DNA of 64,000 bases, taken from contig JAJECT010000027.1 of NCBI GenBank assembly GCA_022821845.1, positions 1 to 64,000 on the forward strand, read 5' to 3'. Made by a program: the position numbers and the translations under genes. The notes under the pieces are model-generated. The model did no database searches and had not been told where the DNA came from. It saw nothing but the letters and a program-made list of their open reading frames with translations. Each line of letters starts with the position of its first letter. The first letter of the stretch is position 1. This DNA is from Rhodothermales bacterium. GTDB taxonomy: Bacteria; Bacteroidota; Rhodothermia; Rhodothermales; VXPQ01. This document shows, one piece after another, positions 41,411 to 51,187 of this stretch.

Positions 41411-42627
41411 AAACGCTCATCTCGTTTCCGGAAGCGCGGGACATCGTGCTAAAGCGCCTCCCCGGCCCGCGCGAAGACCAAACGGACCTCGACAAGGCGC
41501 TGGGCCAAACGCTGATCCGGCCCATCGTTGCGAAAGACGCGATCCCCCCGTTCGACAACTCGGCCATGGATGGCTTTGCCGTGCGCGCGCAGGATGTGCC
41601 GGCGGCGGGCGTTCGTTTGCCGCTCGCCGGCGAAATTCCCGCGGGATGCGCCGATGCCCCCGCGCTTGCGGCGGGCGCTTGCCTGCGCATCATGACAGGC
41701 GCCCCGTTGCCGAAAGGGGCGGACGCCGTACTCCCGGTCGAGGTCGCGGAAGTACACGCTGCGAACCAGGCCGTAACCTTCCTGCAGGCGGCGACCCCGG
41801 GCAAGCATGTGCGCCCTGCCGGGCAAGACATACGGCGCGGCGATACGGCGCTGGAAGCCGGAAAGACGCTGACCCCCGCAGACCTTGCCGTACTCGCGGC
41901 GCTGGGATACGCCAGGGTCCCTGTCGCGCAGGCGCCGTCCGTATCGGTCGTCACCACGGGCAACGAACTCGTCGCGCCGTCCGAACCGCTGCGTCCCGGC
42001 GCGATTCGCAATGCGAACGCCCCCATGCTGGCGGCCCAGATCGCGACGGCGGGCGGGCGGGTGCATGGACATTTTCACGCCCGGGACGCGCGGACGGACG
42101 TTCGCCGCGCGCTCGAAGCCGCGCGCGAGGCCGACATGATGATCGTATCGGGAGGCGTTTCCGTGGGCGCGTACGACATCGTGAAAGAAGTCCTGGAAGA
42201 GATGGGCCTCGCCATGCTGTTCTGGCGCGTACGGCAGCGGCCCGGCAAACCGCTCGCCTTCGGGTTGCTGGAAGACAAACCGGTGTTTGGCCTCCCGGGC
42301 AATCCGGTCTCTTCGGCGGTCTGCTTCGAAGCCTACGTTCGCCCGGCCCTGGCCCGGATGCTGGGGAGGCGACAGGTATTGCCCCGGCTCGAACCCGCCG
42401 TACTGGACAAGCCCATCGCGAAGAAAGAAGGCCTGCATCAGTTCGTGCCGGGGCGCGCATGGCGGACGGGCTCCCTGTGCGCCGTGGCGGCGGCGGGACC
42501 ACAAGGCTCCCACATCGTATCGTCGCTGGCGCGGGCGGACGGCCTCATTCACCTTGACGAATCGCTTGGGGAAGCGCCTGCGGGCCTGTCCGTTCCGTTC
42601 GAGCGTTTCGCCGTCCCCCGCGCCTGA
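41407..42627 (+). CDS. moeA: Molybdopterin molybdenumtransferase MoeA
   Basis: Inserts molybdate into adenylylated molybdopterin. 406 residues with GTG start at 41407 (MKTLISFPEARDIVLKRLPG). Family motifs are present: IPPFDNSAMDGFAVRA, IMTGAPLPKGADAVLPVE, VVTTGNELV, IRNANAPML, IVSGGVSVGAYDIVKEVLEE, RQRPGKPLAFGLLEDKPVFG and LPGNPVSSAVCFE. Full length. It is translationally coupled to a surface lipoprotein gene (overlap GTGA), which is unusual, and faces moaA convergently 44 bp away, so the two cofactor genes are adjacent but not cotranscribed. Confidence 0.95.
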   Translation: MKTLISFPEARDIVLKRLPGPREDQTDLDKALGQTLIRPIVAKDAIPPFDNSAMDGFAVRAQDVPAAGVRLPLAGEIPAGCADAPALAAGACLRIMTGAPLPKGADAVLPVEVAEVHAANQAVTFLQAATPGKHVRPAGQDIRRGDTALEAGKTLTPADLAVLAALGYARVPVAQAPSVSVVTTGNELVAPSEPLRPGAIRNANAPMLAAQIATAGGRVHGHFHARDARTDVRRALEAAREADMMIVSGGVSVGAYDIVKEVLEEMGLAMLFWRVRQRPGKPLAFGLLEDKPVFGLPGNPVSSAVCFEAYVRPALARMLGRRQVLPRLEPAVLDKPIAKKEGLHQFVPGRAWRTGSLCAVAAAGPQGSHIVSSLARADGLIHLDESLGEAPAGLSVPFERFAVPRA

Positions 42628-42671
42628 CGGGCTGGAGCGAAAAGGCGGCTCCGGGTCGTACGCCTACCCGC

Positions 42672-43652
42672 CTATCCGCCAATCAGAATCATCGGGCGGT
42701 TTTCCTGATCCACCAGCTGAAGCATGCCGGCATGCGCGGCCTGCTTGCGCAGCACGGCGTTCCGGATCGCTTCGTCCAGCTCCCGATCCGAAGCCCCGCT
42801 CCGAAGCATATCGCGCAAGCTGACCTCGGCCTGCCCGAACAGGCATACTTTCAACGCCCCGTCGGCAGTAAGCCGAAGCCGATTGCACGAGCCGCAGAAT
42901 TTTTCGCTCATCGACGCAATAAACCCTATCGTGCCCCGGTGTCCCGGAACGCGCCAGGTTCTCGCCGTGGCGTTCGGGTCGTCTTCGAGGCGCTGGAGGG
43001 CGGGATAAAAAAGGCGAATGCGCTCCAGCATGTCCGCATAGGAAAAAAAGCCGGTTTCCGACCAGCCATTACCCTGAAAAGGCATGTATTCGATGAACCG
43101 GACCGCAATGGGGACATGCCGGGTCCATTCCACGAAATCCAGCAATTCGTCGTCGTTTACCCCGCGCATCACGACGCAATTCACCTTCACCGGATCGTAG
43201 CCGTACGCCATCGCCATCTCGATGGCCTGCAACACCTCTTCAAGACCGCCGCGGCGGGTAATCCTTTCGAATTTTTCCGGAACCAGGGTATCCAGGCTGA
43301 TATTGATCGCACCCAGTCCGGCGGCCTGGAGCCGGGGCAATTTTTTCGGCAACAGCATGCCGTTCGTGGTGAGCGCCAGCGTATCGAGCCCGGGCAGGCG
43401 CCCCAGCATTTCCACCAGGTCTTCCACGTGCTTGCGGACCAGCGGCTCTCCGCCCGTCAGGCGAATTTTATCGACGCCGCCGCAAACGAAAAGGCGGGCC
43501 AGGCGTTCGATCTCCTCGAACGTAAGCAAATCGCTTCGGGGGGAAAGGGCTACCCCCTCTTCCGGCATGCAATACCGGCAGCGCAAGTTACACCGCTCCG
43601 TAATGGAAATGCGAAGCGCGGTATGCTTGCGTCCGAGGCGATCAACGAACAT
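42672..43652 (-). CDS. moaA: GTP 3',8-cyclase MoaA (radical SAM)
   Basis: First step of molybdenum cofactor synthesis. 326 residues from the ATG at 43652; a TTG four codons upstream is possible. The N-terminal cluster is in SITERCNLRCRYCMP and the C-terminal cluster in FCGSCNRLRLTADGALKVCL. LRLTGGEPL appears as IRLTGGEPLVRKH. The protein ends in ILIGG, matching the conserved C-terminal GG tail of MoaA needed for activity. Normal length. Upstream is a TATATTG box at 43665. Confidence 0.95.
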   Translation of the reverse strand: MFVDRLGRKHTALRISITERCNLRCRYCMPEEGVALSPRSDLLTFEEIERLARLFVCGGVDKIRLTGGEPLVRKHVEDLVEMLGRLPGLDTLALTTNGMLLPKKLPRLQAAGLGAINISLDTLVPEKFERITRRGGLEEVLQAIEMAMAYGYDPVKVNCVVMRGVNDDELLDFVEWTRHVPIAVRFIEYMPFQGNGWSETGFFSYADMLERIRLFYPALQRLEDDPNATARTWRVPGHRGTIGFIASMSEKFCGSCNRLRLTADGALKVCLFGQAEVSLRDMLRSGASDRELDEAIRNAVLRKQAAHAGMLQLVDQENRPMILIGG

Positions 43653-43744
43653 AGACGAACACAATATAACGAATAAACCAAACGGGGGATGCGGGGACTA
43701 TAACCGAACGCTTCGCCCTCCGTTTCGATCCAGAGGCGCCTTCT

Positions 43745-45169
43745 TTGCCGCATCAGACAGATTCCCGTACCCGGCCTTCCAGGCAGCCCGCCTGGGGCCG
43801 CGCGATTCTCGAAGCCATTCGCGGAACGCAACAGGACTTCACGTCCGGCAGCCTCGTGCGCGCCGTAGCGCTCCTGTCCATTCCGATGGTTCTGGAGATG
43901 CTGATGCAATCCGTTTTCGAGTTCGCCGACATTTTCTTTGTCAGTCGGCTGGGGTCGGAAGCGGTGGCGGCCGTAGGCCTCGGCGCCTCGCTGCTGATTT
44001 TCGTATTCGCCACGGGCATTGGCCTGAGCATGGCGGTGACCGCCATGGTGGCCCGACGCATTGGCGAAAAGAACCCCGAAGCAGCGTCCGCCGCGGCCTG
44101 GCAAGCCATCCTGGCGGGCCTGGCGATCTCCATCCCGTTCGCCATAGTCGGCATGCTGTTCGCCCCCGATATGCTCCGCCTCATGGGCGCTTCGGAAGCG
44201 GTCGTGGAATACGGCGCTACGTATGTCGCCATTCTCTTCGGAAGCAACATAACCATCCTGTTGCTTTTCCTTATCAACGCCATTTTCCGGGGGGCGGGCG
44301 ACGCCGTCCTGGCGATGCGGGCGCTGGCCATCGCCAACATCCTGAACATCGCGCTCGACCCGCTATTCATCTTTGGCCTCGGCCCGATCCCCGCCATGGG
44401 CATTACCGGCGCGGCCATCGCCACGGCCCTTTCGCGCGCCGTGGGCGTCGCCTATCAGCTGGTCGCGCTGTTTCGGGGCAGCGGACGCCTCGCGATACGC
44501 CGCGAAACCATGCGCGCAAACACAAAACTCTTGCGTCGCATGTTGGGCATAGCCGGGCCGGGCATCGTGCAGTACCTCGTTGGATCGGCCAGCTGGATCG
44601 CGATCATACGCCTGGTGGCGGCCTTTGGCAGCGAGGCGGTAGCGGGGTACACCATCGGGGTGCGCGTCGTCATTTTCGCCATCCTGCCTGCATGGGGCAT
44701 GGCCAACGCAGCCGCCACCTTGACCGGACAAAACCTCGGCGCCGGACAACCCGACCGAGCGGCGAAGTCCGTATGGATTACGGCCATCGCGAGCGCGGGG
44801 CTTCTTTTGCTGGCGGGCGTCGCGCTGATCCTGACAGACCGCATCATTATGCGCCTCTTTACCGACGAGCCCAATGTAATCGAGGTGGGCGCGCTCCTGC
44901 TGAAATATCTCGGCCTCAGTTACCCTTTCCTTGCCCTCGGCCTGACCATGCTGCAAGCCTTCAACGGCGCCGGGGACACCGTCACGCCTACCTGGATCAA
45001 TTTTTTCTGCGCATGGGTCTTCCAGATTCCCGTGGCGTTGCTCCTGGCCCATCCGCTGGGCCTGGGCGCGGAAGGCATTTTCGTCAGCGTTGCAGCCACC
45101 CAGGTCGTCTACGCCGCCGTGGGCATCGCATGGTTCCAGCGCGGACACTGGAAATCAAAGGTGGTGTAA
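43745..45169 (+). CDS. MATE-family multidrug/cation efflux protein
   Basis: Predicted Na+ or H+ coupled exporter with 12 helices, inner membrane. 474 residues. The start is probably the TTG at 43745, because DFTSGSLVRAVALLSIPMVL, the usual MATE entry into helix 1, follows about 33 codons later and no ATG precedes it. The two-fold repeat is visible: IPMVLEMLMQSVFEFADIFF and the second half around IAGPGIVQYLVGSASWIAII. Other motifs are FRGAGDAVLAMRALAIANIL and LQAFNGAGDTVTPTWINFF. Substrate unknown. Confidence 0.9.
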   Translation: MPHQTDSRTRPSRQPAWGRAILEAIRGTQQDFTSGSLVRAVALLSIPMVLEMLMQSVFEFADIFFVSRLGSEAVAAVGLGASLLIFVFATGIGLSMAVTAMVARRIGEKNPEAASAAAWQAILAGLAISIPFAIVGMLFAPDMLRLMGASEAVVEYGATYVAILFGSNITILLLFLINAIFRGAGDAVLAMRALAIANILNIALDPLFIFGLGPIPAMGITGAAIATALSRAVGVAYQLVALFRGSGRLAIRRETMRANTKLLRRMLGIAGPGIVQYLVGSASWIAIIRLVAAFGSEAVAGYTIGVRVVIFAILPAWGMANAAATLTGQNLGAGQPDRAAKSVWITAIASAGLLLLAGVALILTDRIIMRLFTDEPNVIEVGALLLKYLGLSYPFLALGLTMLQAFNGAGDTVTPTWINFFCAWVFQIPVALLLAHPLGLGAEGIFVSVAATQVVYAAVGIAWFQRGHWKSKVV

Positions 45170-45310
45170 CGAAAAATCACAGGCCGCGGAATGAATAGCG
45201 ATCTCCCATCCGCAGAACCCGAAAGCGCCGGCGCGGTACGAACCGTTCGCAACTGTTCGCGCCGTCCGGCGTTTTTTATGGATATATCGCCCCTGCAACG
45301 CGCCCTGCCC

Positions 45311-46084
45311 ATGTTCCCCGCTTCCACAAAAAGGTGTACGCTGGCCGCGCTGACCGCCGCCCTCTTGGCAGGGGGATGCGGAAGCGCTGTCTCGCTCACA
45401 AGTTCGGCCCCCGCCGAACCGGTCGTCGTGGACGCGCAGCTAAGCGAATGGGGCGGCAAATTAAATACGCTAAGCGGCAGCGACGCCCTGCTGGTCGGCA
45501 TGCAGAACGACGACGAACGCCTGTACCTTGCCCTCAGCACCAGAAACGGAGCAAGCATCGGAAGCATTATGCGCGCCGGGCTGATTATCTGGTTCGACCC
45601 CGACGGCGGCAAGGAGCAAGCATTCGGCATTCGTTTTCCGCTGGGGCTGTCCATGGACGATACCGGCAATCGGCGTCTTAGCGAAGGCGCGGCGGGCGAC
45701 CGCATTCGGATTCAGCGCTCCACGCAGGAAATGGAAATCATCGGGGCGGACGGACAAACGATGCGCAGGAACAAGGACGCCATTCCGGGTATCGTCGCCG
45801 CCATTGAGGCGGACCAAGGCGTACTAACGTACGAAATCGCCGTGCCCCTGGTCCCCGCCAGCGGGGTGTTGTACGCCATTGGCGCAGAACCCGGCCAGCA
45901 AATAGGCGTGGGCGTTGCGACCCCGGAAGAGTTCGTCGTCAATGTGGCGCAGCAACCCGGATTCGGGGGCTTGCCGGGCGGACGCATGGCCAGCGCAGAA
46001 GAACGCGGCTATCGGGGACCTCCTCCGGGCGGCCTGGGAATCAGCACATTCAAGGAATGGATGCTCGTAACACTGGCCGAATAG
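45311..46084 (+). CDS. CBM9-like lipoprotein
   Basis: 257 residues from the ATG at 45311, chosen because a lipoprotein signal follows (TLAALTAALLAGGC); earlier in-frame ATGs at 45191 and 45278 add a long polar stretch. Residues ~35-140 resemble a CBM9/DOMON-like sandwich: VVVDAQLSEWGGKLNTLSGS, DDERLYLALSTRNGAS and AGLIIWFDPDGGKEQAFGIR. The C-terminal part is Gly/Pro-rich (GFGGLPGGRMASAEERGYRG). Function unknown. Overlaps the next gene by 28 bases. Confidence 0.7.
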   Translation: MFPASTKRCTLAALTAALLAGGCGSAVSLTSSAPAEPVVVDAQLSEWGGKLNTLSGSDALLVGMQNDDERLYLALSTRNGASIGSIMRAGLIIWFDPDGGKEQAFGIRFPLGLSMDDTGNRRLSEGAAGDRIRIQRSTQEMEIIGADGQTMRRNKDAIPGIVAAIEADQGVLTYEIAVPLVPASGVLYAIGAEPGQQIGVGVATPEEFVVNVAQQPGFGGLPGGRMASAEERGYRGPPPGGLGISTFKEWMLVTLAE

Positions 46085-47160
46085 GGTATTTCCGGGCATA
46101 CGCGACGCCGCGCAGACTTTCGTCCCGCCAGCTCCTGCGCATCGCGTCGTGCCTCGTCCTCGGGATCGCCCTTATGGCGTCTCGCCCGGCGTTCTCGCAA
46201 AAGCTTGGGGATATCATCGGGGATGTCGGCGCCGACTACGCCAAATTATACCTTCAGCCGCTGGTCAACGCGTTCGGCGCGGACATCAACAGCGGACTGA
46301 TCCATACGGCGAGGGTGGGCGGCGGAACGCTTCCCGTCGATCTGTTCGTTGGCGTAAAGGTTACAAGCGCCTTCGTCCCCGACATCGACCGGACGCTTGA
46401 TATCGCGTACGAAACGTCGTACGCCTTCCCCGCTCCGGGCGGCCTCCGGTATACCCTGCCCGTCACGTTCGAAATCAAGGACGGCCCCACCATATTCGGC
46501 GACGCGGCGCCGGCCGTCGTCGAGGGCCGCGTCCGGGAAACGGTGCACCTCGGACTGGACGGGCTGGAAGGCACCCCGGACGATATCGTAATCGACAGCA
46601 CCCTTACGTTCAAGGCGCTGCCGGGTTTGTACGATGGGCCGCTCGCGCCCGTCGCGATACCCCACCTCGCCCTCGGAGCGGTGGCAGGCACGGATGTCAT
46701 CTTTCGCTATTTTCCGCGCGTCCGACACCAAAGCTACGGGTATCTCGAATTTGTCGGCGTCGGACTTCGGCACAGCGTGGATCGGTACATACCGAGCCTG
46801 CCGTTCCGTATTTCCGGGCATTTCATGATGCAGCGCCTCCTGATTACGAACGCCGACAAGGACGAACTCCTCAAGGCTTCCGCCGTGGTGGCCGGCGGCG
46901 CCATCAGCAAGACCTTCGTTTTCCTGACGGTGTACGGCGGCGTCCAGGCCGAAGAAACCCTTGTGGAAGTGAATTACACGTTCGGGGACGAACTGTCCGT
47001 CGCCGAAGGCCAGAATATCTCCTTCGAACTGGCGGGAGACACCACGATCCGGGGCCTCCTGGGCCTGTCGCTCAAACTCGGGCCAATCCTCCTGAACGTG
47101 GAGGGAAGCCGGGGAAACCACCGAACCATACTCACTGCGGGCGTGGGCGTCGCGCCGTAA
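46057..47160 (+). CDS. Exported protein, DUF6588-like (probable outer-membrane barrel)
   Basis: 367 residues. A signal-type hydrophobic stretch (LLRIASCLVLGIALMASRPA) lies after a long n-region, so the true start may differ. The mature part begins LGDIIGDVGADYAKLYLQPL and then LVNAFGADINSGLIHTARVG, which I recall from the DUF6588 family of Bacteroidota. Alternating beta strands run to the end (RTILTAGVGVAP). Overlap with the preceding lipoprotein gene suggests the two are made together. Convergent with the recombinase remnant 17 bp away. Confidence 0.65.
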   Translation: MDARNTGRIGYFRAYATPRRLSSRQLLRIASCLVLGIALMASRPAFSQKLGDIIGDVGADYAKLYLQPLVNAFGADINSGLIHTARVGGGTLPVDLFVGVKVTSAFVPDIDRTLDIAYETSYAFPAPGGLRYTLPVTFEIKDGPTIFGDAAPAVVEGRVRETVHLGLDGLEGTPDDIVIDSTLTFKALPGLYDGPLAPVAIPHLALGAVAGTDVIFRYFPRVRHQSYGYLEFVGVGLRHSVDRYIPSLPFRISGHFMMQRLLITNADKDELLKASAVVAGGAISKTFVFLTVYGGVQAEETLVEVNYTFGDELSVAEGQNISFELAGDTTIRGLLGLSLKLGPILLNVEGSRGNHRTILTAGVGVAP

Positions 47161-47177
47161 GTCGCCGCAAGAGGCCG

Positions 47178-47933
47178 CTACAACCCGGCCATTCTGCAGG
47201 CGGCGGCGATTCTGTTCGAGATGCTTTTCGTGGTCATGGAAAAAATGCGCTCGCCGGAATCGTCGAACATGCCCTTGCGCGCCTGAAGCGAGCGAATCGC
47301 TTTCAGCGCCTGGGCCGTGTCTTTCGTCAAGTACCCGGTGTATCCGATCTCGTTATCCTTGCGGGGCGCCACATTAAGGAGCGCGGAGCCGTCGGGACGC
47401 CATACGACCGCGCCCCACGTAATGCGAATAGCCTCGTACCGGCATAAGGTGCAGTCGCGCATAACGGCTATAAGCGCCACGTCCACCTTGCCGCGCTTGA
47501 GCGCGTGTTCTTTCGTTTCCGTTCGCCCGGTCTTGCCCACCCGGGGAATGTACGCCGTCGCTTTGATCGCCTCGAATTCCTCCTGGGTCAACAAATTGAT
47601 CCAGTTCACCGGGCGCCTTCTTTCCCGAACCTTGTACGTCAGGTCGCGCATGGTCGTCCGCACCAGGTCGTCTTCCGTCGGGTCTTCGATGCGCTGCTGC
47701 GGGCCGGCGCCATTCGCCCTCGCGTGCGCCGCCTTGATGGCCGAGTAATCTACCCGGATCGCGCTCGCCGACTTGCCGGCGAAGGCGCGCTGCCGAAGGT
47801 ATTTCGCCACCGTACTTCTTCCGGCGGGAAGCGAAGAGACCTCGTGCTGTTCGCAAAAACGCACGAATCCCTTCCACGCGCTCGTGTATGTTTTCAGGGT
47901 GTTGGGCGTGAGAGTACTTGGAGACTTTCCCAT
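47178..47933 (-). pseudogene. Tyrosine recombinase (phage integrase family), C-terminally truncated
   Basis: 251 residues. The N-terminal SAM-like core-binding domain is present (TPNTLKTYTSAWKGFVRFCE, TVAKYLRQRAFAGKSASAIR). The catalytic domain begins with NLLTQEEFEAI and has the box-I Arg in CTLCRYEAIRITWGAVVW. The frame stops at ISNRIAAACRMAGL, just before the box-II HxxR and the nucleophile Tyr, so about 60-70 residues are missing and the protein should not catalyse strand exchange. The missing part would overlap the next gene. I read it as a relic of an integrated element, with the truncation marking an old junction near 47180. Confidence 0.8.
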
Positions 47934-48980
47934 ATCTGGATAGAAACAGGATGGCTACGCTTGCGGCATGTGAAGCATGGGTTGCGCAAGAAACCCGAAG
48001 CGCGAAACGAAGCACAGTCCCCTTACTCCCGGGACAACGCGCTTGCCGAGCGCACCGTAACCCATGGCGATGAGATTGACGCCAACCCGAGGGGTGGCCA
48101 TCATGCTGTAGCGCGTGCTGTCTGAGATCCGGTAGGTGTAGCCTCCCGGGATACCGTCGAATGCAAGTATACCCGGTCCGGCAAGATTTGAACATGCGGG
48201 GGCGCGTTGCGGGCGACTCAGTTTCTGAAAACGCCCGACGCCTCCGCAATGCAGGTGGCATGGATATTTTTGACGCTGCAACGAACGGAATGTTTCCGTT
48301 CCTTCCCGGCTTGCGCGGCCCGCAGACGATACATGCCTGGCAAGCGTGGCCAGGCGTTGAGGCAAGCCGCGCGGGCAAACACGAACATACGGAAAAACAT
48401 CAGGCGGCGAGCCTGTCTGAGAACCGCCCGCGCGGCGCGCATGGGCGGTTCCGGGGTTTCGGGTCGCAGCAACGCGCTACAGACCCGGCCCCCCGCAAAG
48501 ACCCCTGCCCGGTTCGCTTCCTGCGCTCCATTCCCCCGTGTGAAGCAAACCCGATCGTTCTGCGAAGAACCGATTCGGGAGGAAGAAACCAGGGCGAGGG
48601 GTATATCGAATAAACGGTAATTCATGGCCTTGTCTATCTATTCGGCGTCCGGATACGAAAAAACGCCTTCTATGCAGTAAAAATCGTCCGCGTCAGACAA
48701 TGGGGGCGAAATCCCTCGGCTATCGCGCCGAAGCGACATGTTGTAATTTTAAGGCAAAAACGCTGGAAAAAACAATGTATTTACGTTTTTATCTTTTCAT
48801 AGTTAAATAAAGTCGCCTGCTTGTTTTACAATCATTAAAAAAGACAATTCATTCTTTTCCTTATAAACGAAGGAAAGTCGCGCTTTTCGAGAAATAAACA
48901 ATGCCGAGGTAAACGAATTTTTTTGTGAAGATTTGATGAAGATACGATTCGCTTGACCGAAGAGCCGCCGCAATCGACGC
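47934..48980. other. Gene-poor region, 1.05 kb, partly AT-rich
   Basis: No gene is convincing here. A minus-strand frame at 47955-48180 reads somewhat protein-like (GGYTYRISDSTRYSMM, RVGVNLIAMGYGALGK) and may be a gene fragment. From about 48720 to 48955 the sequence is strongly AT-rich (poly-A/T runs, e.g. near 48830-48850), unlike the rest of the window. It lies between the truncated recombinase and the exported sugar-enzyme cluster. It may be leftover mobile DNA or a long regulatory region. Confidence 0.5.
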
Positions 48981-49925
48981 TTACAAGGCCGCTTCCATGC
49001 GTTGCAGCGTGGCCATGGACGCCGTAGCGATCCGCTCGGGACCGGGTTCGAAATCGAAAACCTCAAGCGATACCCACTTGTCGTAGCCCTTGTCCCGGAA
49101 CGCCCGCAGCGCAGCGACATACGCCGCTTCCGCGTCGCCCGTCCCCAGATATGTACCGTCCATCTCCTGAATCTGGATGTGGCCGATATGCTCGTAATAC
49201 GTATGCACCAGTTCGTCCAGCGGGCGCGTCTCGTCGGCTGTGTTGTGGAAATCGAACATGGTCGAAACAGCCGGGTGGTTGACGGCCTCCACCACCGCCA
49301 GCGCTTCTCCCAGCGTATTGATCACGTCCGTCTGGTCGCTGGACAGCGGCTCGAGCAACAGCTGTACGTCCTGCGCGGCGATGGCCTCCGCCGTATCGCG
49401 CAACCCGTTCGTCAAATGCTCGACGGCTTCCCCGGTCGGAATATCCACCGAGGAACGCTGCCCGGGCGAACCGAAAATCATTACCTTGCCGCCAAGGTCC
49501 GCGCAAAATTCCGCCAGTTTCGCCACATAATCCCAGCTTTGGCGGCGAAGCGCCTCGTCGGGCGTCGTGGTATGCAACCCTTCGGGCGTAACAAGCAGCC
49601 AGTGCAGTCCGAGCACCGGCGCGCCCGCCTCCTCCGCCGTCCCCCGAATCTCGGCCCGTCGATCCCGCGAAATGTCGTCTACATGGCCCGCGAGCGTAAA
49701 GGGCGCCACCTCGATTCCCTCGTATCCCGTTTCCGCGGCATACCGGCATTGCCGCGCCCAGTCCCAGTCCTGCATGATTTCGTTGCAAATGGCGTATTTC
49801 CAGGCGGGCTTCGCAGGCGTTCCGGTTCCTTCGGGGGCGCATCCGGCGAGCCATCCGCCCAAAGCCGCCCCGCCGAGGGCAGCGGACGAAGTTTCTATAA
49901 AACGGCGACGATCCATGCGCTTCAT
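48981..49925 (-). CDS. Exported sugar phosphate isomerase/epimerase-like TIM barrel (Tat/lipoprotein)
   Basis: 314 residues from the ATG at 49925. The N-terminus has a twin-arginine motif and a lipobox together (MDRRRFIETSSAALGG, then WLAGC). The barrel is of the xylose-isomerase-like AP_endonuc_2 type: ETGYEGIEVAPFTLAGHVDD, APVLGLHWLLVTPEGLHTTT, VQLLLEPLSSDQTDVINTLG, VSTMFDFHNTADE and IGHIQIQEMDG. The metal-binding Glu, Asp, His and Glu of the family appear present. Substrate unknown. Last gene of a minus-strand set of four exported sugar-related proteins; gap to the previous gene 82 bp. Confidence 0.82.
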   Translation of the reverse strand: MKRMDRRRFIETSSAALGGAALGGWLAGCAPEGTGTPAKPAWKYAICNEIMQDWDWARQCRYAAETGYEGIEVAPFTLAGHVDDISRDRRAEIRGTAEEAGAPVLGLHWLLVTPEGLHTTTPDEALRRQSWDYVAKLAEFCADLGGKVMIFGSPGQRSSVDIPTGEAVEHLTNGLRDTAEAIAAQDVQLLLEPLSSDQTDVINTLGEALAVVEAVNHPAVSTMFDFHNTADETRPLDELVHTYYEHIGHIQIQEMDGTYLGTGDAEAAYVAALRAFRDKGYDKWVSLEVFDFEPGPERIATASMATLQRMEAAL

Positions 49926-50007
49926 GGGGTAACGGGGTTTGAGAATGCGCTTGAGGGAAAAGTACGCGAAAAAGATACGATCCGGCGAGCGGGCAAACGG
50001 TCCGCCG

Positions 50008-51171
50008 CTATTCGGCGAAATCCCGCCAGGCCGCTTCCACTTCGTCCGGCTCCGGATGCCCGGAAAAAAGGACGATCCGATGCCGCAACATCGTCGAAGC
50101 CCCGGGCGCCAGGGCAAAATGCAACGCTTCCTTCCCTTCGCTGAACACAGCCTGTCCAAAGGGATTGGCAGCAAACAAACCGTAGTCGCGCGCATGCCAG
50201 TACGTGGGGAATCCCGGATTTCGGGGGTGATCGAAGATGGCGACAGTAACCGGACGGTCCTCGACAGTCCCGGAAAGCGTCATCCAGCGCGCCCGTTTCC
50301 CCCACACGTCGGGATAGCCCGCAATCCCTTCGCTGTTGCGGTACTGCCCGGTCACCCCCTTGTTGTCCGTCGTACTGCGCGCGGAACCATCCTCCGCAAG
50401 CACGTCCACCGGGCGGGTCGAAGGCATTTCGAGCGCGCGCGTTACCCGCAGGCCCAGGGCGCCTTCCTTGTTGTCCTCGAAAGACACCGCCTCCTCCAGC
50501 GCCGTCAGCGTCGCGATGCGATCCACCATGCGCAGATCCCCTTTGGCATGGAACGCAAAGCGGGTCTCCTCCCGAAGCAGCGCCGTCCCGTCCGGAGCCA
50601 GCCAGTCCATCGTTACGTCCAGCGCGCCGCGGCCCGCCCCGCCTTGGACATGCGTAATGGCCCGGTGGCGAATCGCGCCCATCGACATCGCGCGCTCCCC
50701 CGACGCGGCGCCCGAATTATTCCAGAAATCCAGCCCGTTTACGTCCCCGTAATTGAACCACAAGCCGATATGGTGCGGATGGTCCACGCGCTCGCCTGCA
50801 ACCCGGCCGAGAGGATACCCTCGCGTCACGGCCACGCCAGAGGCCGCGCGAAGCGGATACAGAACCGGCTTTTGCAGCACGGACAGCGTGTCGGCGTAGA
50901 CGTACGCGGTAAACAGTTCGCCATCGACCAGCACGTCCACGCGCTGCGCCGCCGAGTCCGGGACAACGAGAATCCGGGGCGGATCTGCGAGCGGATCGTC
51001 CGCCTGTCCATACGCCTGTCCATACGCCAGGCCGGGAAGCATGCCCGCCGCGCAGACGCACGCCGCCGAGACGAACCGGACGGCCTCCCGCGCAAAAAGT
51101 CGGCAGCCCCCGAATCGCCCGAATCGCGCAATTCGCCTGGCGCGCATGCCCGACGTCGCCTCAAAACGCAT
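50008..51171 (-). CDS. PmoA-family protein (DUF6807), exported
   Basis: 387 residues from the ATG at 51171; another ATG at 51147 is possible. A signal peptide follows (FVSAACVCAAGMLPGLAYGQ). Family motifs: VLYPLRAASGVAVTRGYPLG, ERVDHPHHIGLWFNYGDVNG, GRGALDVTMDWLAPDG, VAIFDHPRNPGFPTYWHARD and YGLFAANPFGQ. PmoA-like proteins occur with sugar catabolism genes but have no settled activity; the conserved His pair in DHPHHIG is seen. A copy of the dispersed repeat sits just before the start. Confidence 0.82.
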   Translation of the reverse strand: MRFEATSGMRARRIARFGRFGGCRLFAREAVRFVSAACVCAAGMLPGLAYGQAYGQADDPLADPPRILVVPDSAAQRVDVLVDGELFTAYVYADTLSVLQKPVLYPLRAASGVAVTRGYPLGRVAGERVDHPHHIGLWFNYGDVNGLDFWNNSGAASGERAMSMGAIRHRAITHVQGGAGRGALDVTMDWLAPDGTALLREETRFAFHAKGDLRMVDRIATLTALEEAVSFEDNKEGALGLRVTRALEMPSTRPVDVLAEDGSARSTTDNKGVTGQYRNSEGIAGYPDVWGKRARWMTLSGTVEDRPVTVAIFDHPRNPGFPTYWHARDYGLFAANPFGQAVFSEGKEALHFALAPGASTMLRHRIVLFSGHPEPDEVEAAWRDFAE

Positions 51172-51187
51172 AAGGACAGACTGATTT

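Noticed and set aside
47955-48365. Possible gene on the minus strand upstream of the recombinase.
   Set aside because: Only part of the frame reads protein-like and no family or start is convincing; kept only as a possible fragment.
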